Shown one piece after another: positions 10,607 through 17,931 of a stretch of DNA of 64,000 nt. Below the pieces are notes generated by a model. That model was given only the letters and a program-made list of their open reading frames with translations, was not told the origin of the DNA and ran no database searches. Positions within the stretch are counted from its first letter, which is position 1; the number at the start of each line of letters is the position of its first letter. The DNA comes from Rheinheimera sp. A13L (GTDB lineage: Bacteria > Pseudomonadota > Gammaproteobacteria > Enterobacterales > Alteromonadaceae), in contig NZ_AFHI01000015.1 in the NCBI RefSeq assembly GCF_000217935.1, positions 1 to 64,000 of the forward strand, read 5' to 3'. Made by a program: the position numbers and the translations under genes.

Positions 10607-11251
10607 ATGCAGACTATTTTACTGACCGGCTTCGAGCCTTTTGGCGGTGAACAAAAAAATCCTTCCTGGCAGGCCGTGCAGCAGCTCGATGGCTATCAAC
10701 TGGACGACGAAGTGCAGATTGTCAGCCGGCAGCTCTCTTGTGTGTTTGAAAAAAGCCAACAGGAACTGCAAACCGCCATTAAAGAGTTACAACCTGTGCT
10801 GGTGTTGGCTGTAGGTCAGGCAGGTGGGCGGACTGAACTTTGTTTTGAAAAAGTCGCTATCAACATCATCGACGCCCGTATTGCCGATAATGCAGGACAG
10901 CAACCGGTGGACAAGCCTGTGGTCAGCGATGGCCCAACTGCTTATTTCACCACTTTACCTGTCAAAGCTATGGTTAATGGTCTGAAGCAACAAGGAATTC
11001 CAGCATCAGTGTCTTATACAGCAGGCACTTATGTCTGCAATACAGTGTTTTATGCCCTGATGCACCAGCTTAAAAACAGCCCCAAAGTGCGGGCCGGTTT
11101 TTTACATATTCCTTATGCACCTGAGCAGGCTATAGGCAAAGCCGTGGCTTCAATGCCTGTAGATATGGTCGTTCAAGCATTAAAAATCTGTTTGCCTGTG
11201 GCGCTTTTAACCACTGAAGATTTACAAATAGCGGCGGGTACACTCGACTAG
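10607..11251 (+). CDS. pcp: Pyroglutamyl-peptidase I
   Basis: This cytoplasmic cysteine peptidase removes N-terminal pyroglutamate from peptides. It has 214 residues of the C15 family: TGFEPFGG near the N-terminus, the catalytic glutamate in the RTELCFEKVAIN region, cysteine in GTYVCNTVFY and histidine in GFLHIPY. The start is the ATG at 10607 with GGAG upstream; nine extra codons upstream are open but lie inside the DUF979 gene. It is the last gene of the DUF969-DUF979-pcp operon. Confidence 0.95.
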   Translation: MQTILLTGFEPFGGEQKNPSWQAVQQLDGYQLDDEVQIVSRQLSCVFEKSQQELQTAIKELQPVLVLAVGQAGGRTELCFEKVAINIIDARIADNAGQQPVDKPVVSDGPTAYFTTLPVKAMVNGLKQQGIPASVSYTAGTYVCNTVFYALMHQLKNSPKVRAGFLHIPYAPEQAIGKAVASMPVDMVVQALKICLPVALLTTEDLQIAAGTLD

Positions 11252-11321
11252 ATTTCAGCCTAATGCTTGCCATAAAGCGCTCGCATGGTTAAAATTGCGG
11301 CGCTTTTCTACTATGGCCTGT

Positions 11322-11364
11322 CGGGACGACCCAATAGCGCATCTGTATATCGGGGACGACCCCA
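11322..11364 (+). promoter_or_regulatory. Guanidine-II riboswitch (mini-ykkC)
   Basis: Two small hairpins share the diagnostic ACGA tetraloop: GGG-ACGA-CCC (11323-11332) and GGGG-ACGA-CCCC (11352-11363), separated by 19 bases. Two stem-loops with ACGR loops are the whole consensus of the guanidine-II riboswitch, and it lies 23 bases before a SugE/Gdx-type guanidinium exporter, the commonest target. Guanidine is expected to bind both loops and expose the ribosome-binding site. Structure was read by eye. Confidence 0.9.
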
Positions 11365-11386
11365 ACTTCAAAAACTGGAATACCTT

Positions 11387-11701
11387 ATGAACTGGTTATT
11401 GCTTGTTGTGGCTGGCTTATTGGAAGTCGGCTGGGCTGTGGGTTTGAAATACACTGAAGGTTTTACAAAGTTCTGGCCAACCGTCTGGACTCTTGGCGCT
11501 ATGCTGTTAAGTATTACCATGCTGGGGCTTGCGATGCGGGATTTACCTGTAGGTACGGCTTATGCGGTTTGGACAGGTATTGGTGCTGTTGGCACTGTGA
11601 TAGTCGGCATTTACCTGCTAGGCGATCCTGCTACTGCAGGACGTTTAATCAGTATTGGTTTGATACTGTTAGGTATTATTGGCTTAAAACTCAGCTCTTA
11701 A
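11387..11701 (+). CDS. gdx: Guanidinium exporter of the SMR family (Gdx/SugE)
   Basis: This small multidrug resistance protein has 104 residues and four membrane helices. The conserved membrane-embedded glutamate is in [12 protein letters not shown], with the SugE-type [15 protein letters not shown] in helix 3. Gdx proteins exchange guanidinium for protons as antiparallel dimers. The start is the ATG at 11387: upstream codons in the same frame run through the riboswitch and have no family likeness. Guanidine control by the leader matches the exporter subtype rather than a general quaternary-ammonium pump. Confidence 0.95.
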   Translation: MNWLLLVVAGLLEVGWAVGLKYTEGFTKFWPTVWTLGAMLLSITMLGLAMRDLPVGTAYAVWTGIGAVGTVIVGIYLLGDPATAGRLISIGLILLGIIGLKLSS

Positions 11702-11722
11702 ATTACAGTTGTTAAATATAAG

Positions 11723-11740
11723 GGGGCACTGCTGTGCCCC
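11723..11740 (-). terminator. Hairpin between convergent gdx and antiporter genes
   Basis: A 7-bp perfect stem (GGGGCAC/GTGCCCC) has a 4-base loop, 21 bases after the gdx stop and 9 before the antiporter stop. The leftward strand is followed by CTTATATTTA, a broken U tract, so it may serve mainly the leftward operon. Confidence 0.4.
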
Positions 11741-11749
11741 GATGACAAG

Positions 11750-13291
11750 TTAAAGCGTAATATGCTGACGCACCCTTTCACCTAAACCTACACCAGCTTC
11801 TGACATCGTCAGATAGGTATGATCAGCGCCAGCGTCCAAAATCGCAGCTGCTTCATCTTTATGCATACTGTGCGATACGATTAAGCCGCTAAAACCTGCT
11901 TGTCGCAGTTTTCTGGTCGCTATCACTTTGGCTTCCACATCATTTAAGCAAAGCACTACAGCTTTAATACCGACCAGTTTTAAACCTTGCCAAAACACCT
12001 GATCTTCTGCATCGGCAAAAAGTACGTTGTTGCCTTTTTCCTGGTGTTCCGCCACTTTGGATGGATCCGAATCCAGCGCCACCAGATGGCATTTGTGTTC
12101 AAGATATTCATAAGCAGCAGACCCAGTGCGGCCCATGCCCATAATCAAGACTTCAGCTTCGCCTAAAGACACAGGTTGCTCATCCGGATGGTGAATATCC
12201 CGTTCGTACGGAATAAGCCGGTGTGCCAAACGTTCATACAAAGGGTGAGCAAAGCGGTTTAACGGGGCTGAAACCACAAAAGATAAAGCCACAGTTAAGG
12301 CCAATGGGATCAAAAATTGTGGCATCACACTGGCGGCAACAATCAAGGCAAACTCGCTGTAGTTACTCAGGGCTAAACCCGATAAAAAAGCACTACGAGC
12401 TCTTAATCTGAATAACACCAATAAGGTAAAAAACAGTACAGCTTTAAAAGGCAGTAACACAGTCATCAAAGCGGCAAATAACCAGGCTTGCTGATCCGGT
12501 AAACCTCCTAAACCAATTTTCAGGAAAAATCCCACCAGGAAAAACTCTTTTAAGCCCCATAAAGTTTTAGACAGCTCCCCTGCTCTGTTGTGCCCTGCCA
12601 GCAAAGCACCAAATACTAAAGCTCCTAACTCAGAACTTAAACCTATAGCAAGAAAACCAGAGCCGCCTATAACCACGGCCAACAGCACACCAAATAAGAT
12701 TTGTAAATCATCATGGCCTGTTAAATCCATCAGCTTATAAAGCAAAGGTCGTAGCAGAGGCACCAGCAGTACCAGTAAAGCAAAAGGAGATGGCGTGATA
12801 CCCTGAGTAAAACTCAAGAGTCCCATCGCAATTAAATCCTGCATAACCAGAATGCCTATGGCAACCCGGCCGTGAAAAGCCCGAATTTCCCTTTTGCCTT
12901 CCAGTACTTTCGCGGCCAGTACAGTGCTTGAAAACGCCAAAGCGGCTGCCAGCATCAAGGCGTAATACCAGTCGGGTTCAAATGTCAGATAAATGATGGG
13001 CGTATAGAGCAAGACTGAGCTGGCAAAATGCGCCAGACTGCCGCCTAATACTTCGGGTTTACCCAAACTGCGGATATTGAGTTTTAAACCTACGGTAAAC
13101 AGCAGTAACAACACGCCTAAATGTGCAACATGGGCAATAATGGCATTGCCTTCTTTGGGTAAGTCCAAATCTGTGGCAGTTGCAGTGATCATAAAGCCAG
13201 CTGCCAGATAACCAATCAATGGCGGCAAACCAATTAAGCGCACTAACAAACCTAAGCTAAAGGCAAAACCTATCCAAACTGCTTCTAACAT
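11750..13291 (-). CDS. Kef/YbaL-type cation:proton antiporter with C-terminal RCK/TrkA-N domain
   Basis: This CPA2-family inner-membrane antiporter has 513 residues. The first 370 or so form about 11-12 helices (start MLEAVWIGFAFSLGLLVRL; motifs GVLLLLFTVGLKL and ALAFSSTVLAAKVLEG). The C-terminus is a Rossmann nucleotide-binding domain (VLIMGMGRTGSAAYEYLE... ALDSDPSKV), as in potassium efflux regulators. It is shorter than full KefB/KefC, which end in a longer regulatory region. AGGA precedes the ATG. It lies 23 bases after mgtC and probably shares its transcript. The transported ion cannot be assigned. Confidence 0.85.
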   Translation of the reverse strand: MLEAVWIGFAFSLGLLVRLIGLPPLIGYLAAGFMITATATDLDLPKEGNAIIAHVAHLGVLLLLFTVGLKLNIRSLGKPEVLGGSLAHFASSVLLYTPIIYLTFEPDWYYALMLAAALAFSSTVLAAKVLEGKREIRAFHGRVAIGILVMQDLIAMGLLSFTQGITPSPFALLVLLVPLLRPLLYKLMDLTGHDDLQILFGVLLAVVIGGSGFLAIGLSSELGALVFGALLAGHNRAGELSKTLWGLKEFFLVGFFLKIGLGGLPDQQAWLFAALMTVLLPFKAVLFFTLLVLFRLRARSAFLSGLALSNYSEFALIVAASVMPQFLIPLALTVALSFVVSAPLNRFAHPLYERLAHRLIPYERDIHHPDEQPVSLGEAEVLIMGMGRTGSAAYEYLEHKCHLVALDSDPSKVAEHQEKGNNVLFADAEDQVFWQGLKLVGIKAVVLCLNDVEAKVIATRKLRQAGFSGLIVSHSMHKDEAAAILDAGADHTYLTMSEAGVGLGERVRQHITL

Positions 13292-13314
13292 AACAATCCT
13301 GTATTTAGTGTTTA

Positions 13315-13881
13315 TTATTTGCCTTCATCAGGCCCTGAATCCTGGCTTTCGTCTGAATCCTTTGCGGTTTTTCGGGAGATCCAGTCTTTTGTGGTTCTGT
13401 GCACGCCACGACGCAATGCGCTGCTGGCGTTTTCCAGAGTATCTACTCCGGTAAGAACCCCTACGACCACGACAGACAACCAAATAGCAACCTGATAATG
13501 GCCTAAACCTGTAGCAACACCTATGGCTGCCAGCACCCAAATAGTCGCGGCAGAGGTAACGCCAACCACTATACCTTCACGAGTCAGCATCACGCCTGCA
13601 CCAAGAAAACCTATACCAGTCACCACCTGGCCAATAATACGGCTAGGGTCTGTCACCACTTGCCCAACCAAACGACTTGAGTCGACCACTGAATGTCCCA
13701 GCGGTAAGGACAAAGCAACGAATAAATAAGTCCCCATAGTGATCAAAATAGAAGTTCGGATCCCTGCGGGTTTGCCGCGTAGCTGACGTTCCAAACCAAC
13801 AATACTGCCAGCCAGTAAGGTAACGCCTATGGCTTGCCAGGATAACGGGCTGATATCGAACCAGGCGGGGTCCAATATCAT
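13315..13881 (-). CDS. MgtC/SapB family membrane protein
   Basis: This 188-residue protein has four or five helices and the MgtC signature GLERQLRGKPAGIRTSILITMG and GIGFLGAGVMLT near the middle. It lacks the long C-terminal ACT-like domain of Salmonella MgtC and ends in an acidic, charged tail. MgtC proteins are linked to magnesium limitation and ATP synthase control, but short forms like this are poorly understood. GGGAGG lies before the ATG, inside the upstream DUF1289 gene, which it overlaps by 4 bases. Confidence 0.9.
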   Translation of the reverse strand: MILDPAWFDISPLSWQAIGVTLLAGSIVGLERQLRGKPAGIRTSILITMGTYLFVALSLPLGHSVVDSSRLVGQVVTDPSRIIGQVVTGIGFLGAGVMLTREGIVVGVTSAATIWVLAAIGVATGLGHYQVAIWLSVVVVGVLTGVDTLENASSALRRGVHRTTKDWISRKTAKDSDESQDSGPDEGK

Positions 13882-14129
13882 AGTGCCTCCCCTGCTATTA
13901 ATTTTGCCGCATTACGTGCACGGGCAGCTTTCCATTCAGCTTCTGTCATAGGTACTGTTTCCCCCTGACTGCGGGCTACCGCCTTTCGCTGCTCAATACT
14001 AATGGCTATTTGTTGGTACTCTTCTGGCGTTTTTTTGCGCCAGTCGACAATTTCATCCATATGGCGGTAACAACCGACACATATTTTTTCTTCATTCAGC
14101 CTGCAACAGGCCACACAAGGAGATTCCAC
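13878..14129 (-). CDS. DUF1289 small cysteine-rich protein
   Basis: This 83-residue protein has the DUF1289 pattern: SPCVACCRL, ICVGCYRHMDEIVDW, then a short helical tail. The four cysteines suggest a metal or iron-sulfur site. It starts at a GTG (14129) with GGAG 6 bases upstream. Its stop overlaps the mgtC start, so DUF1289-mgtC-antiporter look like one operon. The function is unknown. Confidence 0.85.
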   Translation of the reverse strand: MESPCVACCRLNEEKICVGCYRHMDEIVDWRKKTPEEYQQIAISIEQRKAVARSQGETVPMTEAEWKAARARNAAKLIAGEAL

Positions 14130-14312
14130 TTCAGCTCCGGCTTTTATTCTAACTCACTCCAGTGTAACCACTTTTTGATGCAGGCCAAAGTTTTACTCCA
14201 AACTAAGGTCATCAGTCCGAAAAGTCTGGCTTTTAACCGCAGTTTTGTTGCAGAGACTTTACCCTGCTTTCGCTTTATGGCAGCGTACGAACAACCAACA
14301 AGAGGTTCAACG

Positions 14313-17300
14313 ATGAAAAACTATAACTACAGTCTTATTGCCCTGGCTTTATGCTCCACTCTGGCCATAGCCGATGATAAAAAACCGCTCTGGAATGTGG
14401 ATAAACCCCAGGGCAAGTTCACAGACATCACGATTGATGTGCAACAAGGCACCTGGATGAATGTCAGTGTCAGTCCTGACGGTAAAACCATTGCTTTTGA
14501 TTTATTAGGCGATATTTATACGATGCCTATTGGCGGTGGTAAAGCCAAAGCCTTAACTTCAGATATAGGTTGGCAAATGCAGCCGGTATTCAGCCCTGAT
14601 GGCAAGTACATTGCATTTACCAGCGATCAGGGCGGTGGCGATAATATTTGGGTGATGAAAGCCGACGGTTCAGCGCAAAAAGCAGTGACCGAAGAAACAT
14701 TCCGTTTATTGAATAGCCCGGCCTGGAGCCCGGACGGCGAATTTATCGTCGCCCGTAAACACTTTACCGCCAGCCGCTCTTTAGGTGCTGGTGAAGTATG
14801 GCAATATCATAAATCAGGTGGTGCAGGTGTGATGCTAACCGCCAAAGCCAATGATCAGAAAGACCTGGGTGAACCCGCCTTTTCACCAGACGGTCAATAC
14901 ATTTATTTCTCTCAGGATGATACGCCAGGAAAAACTTTCCATTACAGCAAAGACTCAGAACAAGGCATTTATGTTATTAAGCGTTTTGAGCGTGAAACCG
15001 GCAAAATTGATGTGCTGTTGCAAGGTGCAGGTGGCGCAATCCGCCCTACTCCTTCCCCTGATGGTAAATATCTGGCCTATATCCGCCGTGTCGATTTCCA
15101 GACCAGCTTGTTTTTATACGATTTAGAAAGTGGCGAACATACGCAACTGGATAACCAGCTTGATCGTGACATGCAGGAAACCTGGGCTATTCATGGGGTT
15201 TACCCAACCTTGAGCTGGACACCGGATAATAAGAAGCTGGTGTATTGGGCAGGCGGTAAAATCAACAGTCTGGATATTGCCAGCAAAAGAAAAACCATTA
15301 TTCCGTTTTCTGTCGAGCGCAGCAAAACCATACAAACTGCGGTGAAGTTTAAACAGGACTTAGACAAAGATCAGCTGGATGTGAAAGTGCTGGGCAACCT
15401 GCATATGTCACCTGATGGTAAAAAAGCTGTGTATTCAGCTTTGGGTCATTTGTATATAAAAGACTTAAAATCAGGTTCAGCCAAACGGCTGACCAGCCAG
15501 AATGACCATTTTGAGTTTTATCCTCAATTCTCCCGCGATGGCAGCAAGCTGGTCTATGTCAGCTGGCATGACACAGAACAAGGCCGGGTTAAACTGCTGG
15601 ATTTAGCTTCAGGCCAAAGCCGGGATTTAACGCCAGAACCAGGTAAATACGTCGAACCAGTGTTCAGCCCGGACGGTCAGACTGTGGTCTATCGCAAGTC
15701 TGGTGCAGGCTCTTTGCTGGATAAAAAATGGTCACTGAATACCGGTCTTTATCTGGCCAGTGTCAATGGAGCAGAGCAGCCGAAACTTATCAGCCGCAAT
15801 GGTTTTGCCCCTATGTTTGGCAAAGACAATAAAAGAGTCTTTGCGCAGGATTATGGCGAATCACCAACTCTATTGAGCATAGATTTAGCTACAGAGCAGC
15901 AGCGCACTTTATACACAGCCAAATACGGCACTGAATTTAAACTCTCGCCTGATGGCAAGTACTTAGCTTTTGTTGACCGTTTTAAAGTGTACGTTACCCC
16001 ATTCACTGAACGTGGCGCAGTCATTGATATCAGCGGCTCAGACAAACAATTCCCAGTGAAACAACTCTCTGTGAAAGCGGGCACTGACATCAGCTGGACC
16101 TCTGACAGCAGCAGCTTGTACTGGCACTTAGGCCCAGAGTTGTACCACCACAGCATTGCTGGTTTATTTGACGTCAACAGCAAAGTAAAACTGGACGCCA
16201 AAAGCGGCACTAATATTGGCTTTAGCCTACCTATGGATAAACCCAAGGGTCAAATCGCTTTTGTCGGCGGTCAGGTTATTACTATGGAAGGAGATACAGT
16301 ACTACAGGATGCAGTGGTGCTGGTCGAAGGCAATAAAATCAAAGCTGTTGGCACCAGAGATGATGTGACAGTGCCAGCTGGAGCTGAAGTCATCGACATC
16401 AGCGGCAAAACTTTATTGCCCGGTTTATTTGATGCCCATGCGCACGGCGCCCAGGGTGTGAATCAGCTGATCCCACAACAAAACTACAAGAACTACGCCA
16501 GCCTGGCTTTAGGGGTCACTTCGATTCATGACCCATCCAATGATACTCAGGAAATATTTACTGCCAGTGAGATGCAAAAAGCAGGTATCACAGTGGGCCC
16601 ACGGATATTTTCCACTGGTACTATTTTGTATGGCGCTTATGGTGCAGGTTATACCTCGCATATTGACAGTCTGGACGATGCCAAATTCCATCTGGAACGG
16701 CTGAAAAAAGTCGGTGCTTTTTCAGTCAAGAGCTACAACCAGCCACGCCGCGATCAGCGTCAGCAGGTGATTGAAGCAGCGCGTGAACTGGAAATGATGG
16801 TTGTGCCTGAAGGTGGCTCTTTAATGCAGCACAACCTGAGCATGGTGGTCGACGGTCATACCACGCTCGAGCACTCTTTGGCTGCTGCAGTGCTTTATGA
16901 TGACGTGAAGCAATTGTGGCAACAAAGCAACACGGCCTATACCCCAACCTTAGTGGTAGCATACGGCGGTATCTTTGGTGAAAACTACTGGTACGATAAA
17001 ACCGACGTGTGGAAACATGCTCGTTTAAGCCAGTATGTACCAGCTGATGAACTTCGCCCACGCAGTATGCGTCGCCCTAAAGCGCCGGACCATCATTACA
17101 ACCATGTTGCTATAGCTCAAATGGCCAAAGAGTTGTCCGACTTGGGAGTAGTCACTAATATTGGCGCTCATGGCCAGCGCGAGAGCTTAGGCGCACACTG
17201 GGAGATTTGGATGTTTGCTCAAGGGGGAATGAGCCCGCTTGAAGCCTTAAAAACTGCGACCATTAACCCAGCGAAAACCTTTGGTATGGATCATCAGCTC

Positions 17301-17498
17301 GGTTCAATAAAAGCAGGCAAACTGGCTGACTTAATTATCCTGGATGCCGATCCGCTGAAAAACATAATGGACAGCGACAAAGTGAAATACAGCATGGTGA
17401 ACGGCCGTTTGTATGATGCAGAATCGATGAACCAATTGTACCCGGATCAAAAACAACGGGCTCCTTGGTTTTTTAGTCCAAAGAGCAAACAGCCTTAA
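14313..17498 (+). CDS. Exported amidohydrolase with N-terminal TolB-like beta-propeller
   Basis: This 1061-residue protein has a signal peptide of about 20 residues ending near LAIA-DD. Residues 25-640 carry repeated SPDGK motifs typical of a TolB/WD40-like propeller. Residues 650-1040 are an imidazolonepropionase-like amidohydrolase with DAHAHG metal ligands at about 707-711, a lysine in SVKSYN, and a further metal histidine in GAHGQRES. Such fusions are common in Alteromonadales and are thought to act on periplasmic peptides or related amides; the substrate is unknown. A 101-codon upstream extension was rejected because the signal peptide and AGAGG fit the ATG at 14313. Confidence 0.9.
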   Translation: MKNYNYSLIALALCSTLAIADDKKPLWNVDKPQGKFTDITIDVQQGTWMNVSVSPDGKTIAFDLLGDIYTMPIGGGKAKALTSDIGWQMQPVFSPDGKYIAFTSDQGGGDNIWVMKADGSAQKAVTEETFRLLNSPAWSPDGEFIVARKHFTASRSLGAGEVWQYHKSGGAGVMLTAKANDQKDLGEPAFSPDGQYIYFSQDDTPGKTFHYSKDSEQGIYVIKRFERETGKIDVLLQGAGGAIRPTPSPDGKYLAYIRRVDFQTSLFLYDLESGEHTQLDNQLDRDMQETWAIHGVYPTLSWTPDNKKLVYWAGGKINSLDIASKRKTIIPFSVERSKTIQTAVKFKQDLDKDQLDVKVLGNLHMSPDGKKAVYSALGHLYIKDLKSGSAKRLTSQNDHFEFYPQFSRDGSKLVYVSWHDTEQGRVKLLDLASGQSRDLTPEPGKYVEPVFSPDGQTVVYRKSGAGSLLDKKWSLNTGLYLASVNGAEQPKLISRNGFAPMFGKDNKRVFAQDYGESPTLLSIDLATEQQRTLYTAKYGTEFKLSPDGKYLAFVDRFKVYVTPFTERGAVIDISGSDKQFPVKQLSVKAGTDISWTSDSSSLYWHLGPELYHHSIAGLFDVNSKVKLDAKSGTNIGFSLPMDKPKGQIAFVGGQVITMEGDTVLQDAVVLVEGNKIKAVGTRDDVTVPAGAEVIDISGKTLLPGLFDAHAHGAQGVNQLIPQQNYKNYASLALGVTSIHDPSNDTQEIFTASEMQKAGITVGPRIFSTGTILYGAYGAGYTSHIDSLDDAKFHLERLKKVGAFSVKSYNQPRRDQRQQVIEAARELEMMVVPEGGSLMQHNLSMVVDGHTTLEHSLAAAVLYDDVKQLWQQSNTAYTPTLVVAYGGIFGENYWYDKTDVWKHARLSQYVPADELRPRSMRRPKAPDHHYNHVAIAQMAKELSDLGVVTNIGAHGQRESLGAHWEIWMFAQGGMSPLEALKTATINPAKTFGMDHQLGSIKAGKLADLIILDADPLKNIMDSDKVKYSMVNGRLYDAESMNQLYPDQKQRAPWFFSPKSKQP

Positions 17499-17521
17499 TA
17501 AGCTCAAACTAGCTTTGCTAA

Positions 17522-17797
17522 CGTCGAAAATATGCCCCGGCCATCGCCAGAGGCAATGGCGTGATATCGGCGAAATGCCAAACTCCTGGCATTTCGAGAG
17601 ACCGATATCACCCTGCATTTCCGACGTACCGTACTTCCTGTACATGCATCGAAAATATGCTCCTGCATTTTCGACGTACCGTACTTCCTGTACATGCGTC
17701 GAAAATATGCTCCCTGCATTTCCGACGTACCGTACTTCCTGTACATGCGTCGAAAATATGCTCCCTGCATTTCCGACGTACCGTACTTCCTGTACAT
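17522..17797. repeat. Tandem array of 50-51 bp structured units
   Basis: Nearly identical units begin (CCTGCATT...) at 17612, 17662, 17713 and 17764, a period of 50, 51 and 51 bases; the last is cut short. Each has GTAC-TTCCT-GTAC, and neighbouring units pair through CGTCGAAAAT/ATTTTCGACG. One unit shows compensating changes in these arms. A further unit tail begins at 17523 but is separated from the array by a different large hairpin. The period of three full units equals 17 codons, so several frames stay open and give repeat-like peptides; these look spurious. It fills most of the 17499-17931 gap. Confidence 0.9.
17561..17611. repeat. Large two-part hairpin inside the repeat array
   Basis: GTGATATCGG (17561-17570) pairs with CCGATATCAC (17602-17611), and CGAAATGCCA (17571-17580) with TGGCATTTCG (17587-17596). 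The result is a 20-bp stem with a 6-base loop and one 5-base bulge (17597-17601). A smaller GCCAT/ATGGC pair lies just before it. It interrupts the 51-bp repeat pattern and looks like a separate extragenic element. Confidence 0.8.
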
Positions 17798-17825
17798 AAA
17801 ACCGGTTCGGGCCGGTTTTTTCTTT
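17798..17825 (+). terminator. Rho-independent terminator after the amidohydrolase and repeat array
   Basis: AAAACCGG (17798-17805), loop TTCGGG, CCGGTTTT (17812-17819), then TTCTTTT. A strong stem with a T tract; it abuts the last, truncated repeat unit. It should end the amidohydrolase transcript, so the repeats lie in its 3' untranslated region. Confidence 0.85.
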
Positions 17826-17931
17826 TAACAAATTACCCTCCTGACTTTGCTTCTGTAATTTTGACTGCTAGGATTTGGACAGGCATTGGCATCTAAGCCC
17901 ATTTCCTTGTTTTCCCGAGGCTTTTCCTACT

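Noticed and set aside
14010-14312. 101-codon N-terminal extension of the propeller-amidohydrolase
   Set aside because: It overlaps the DUF1289 gene on the other strand and would bury the signal peptide; AGAGG supports the later ATG.
17522-17797. CRISPR-like array
   Set aside because: The units are contiguous 50-51 bp tandem copies with no unique spacers and no cas genes nearby.
17504-17831. Repeat-containing proteins in several frames over the 51-bp array
   Set aside because: Open frames follow from a period divisible by three; there is no ribosome-binding site or family likeness, and the region is structured non-coding DNA.
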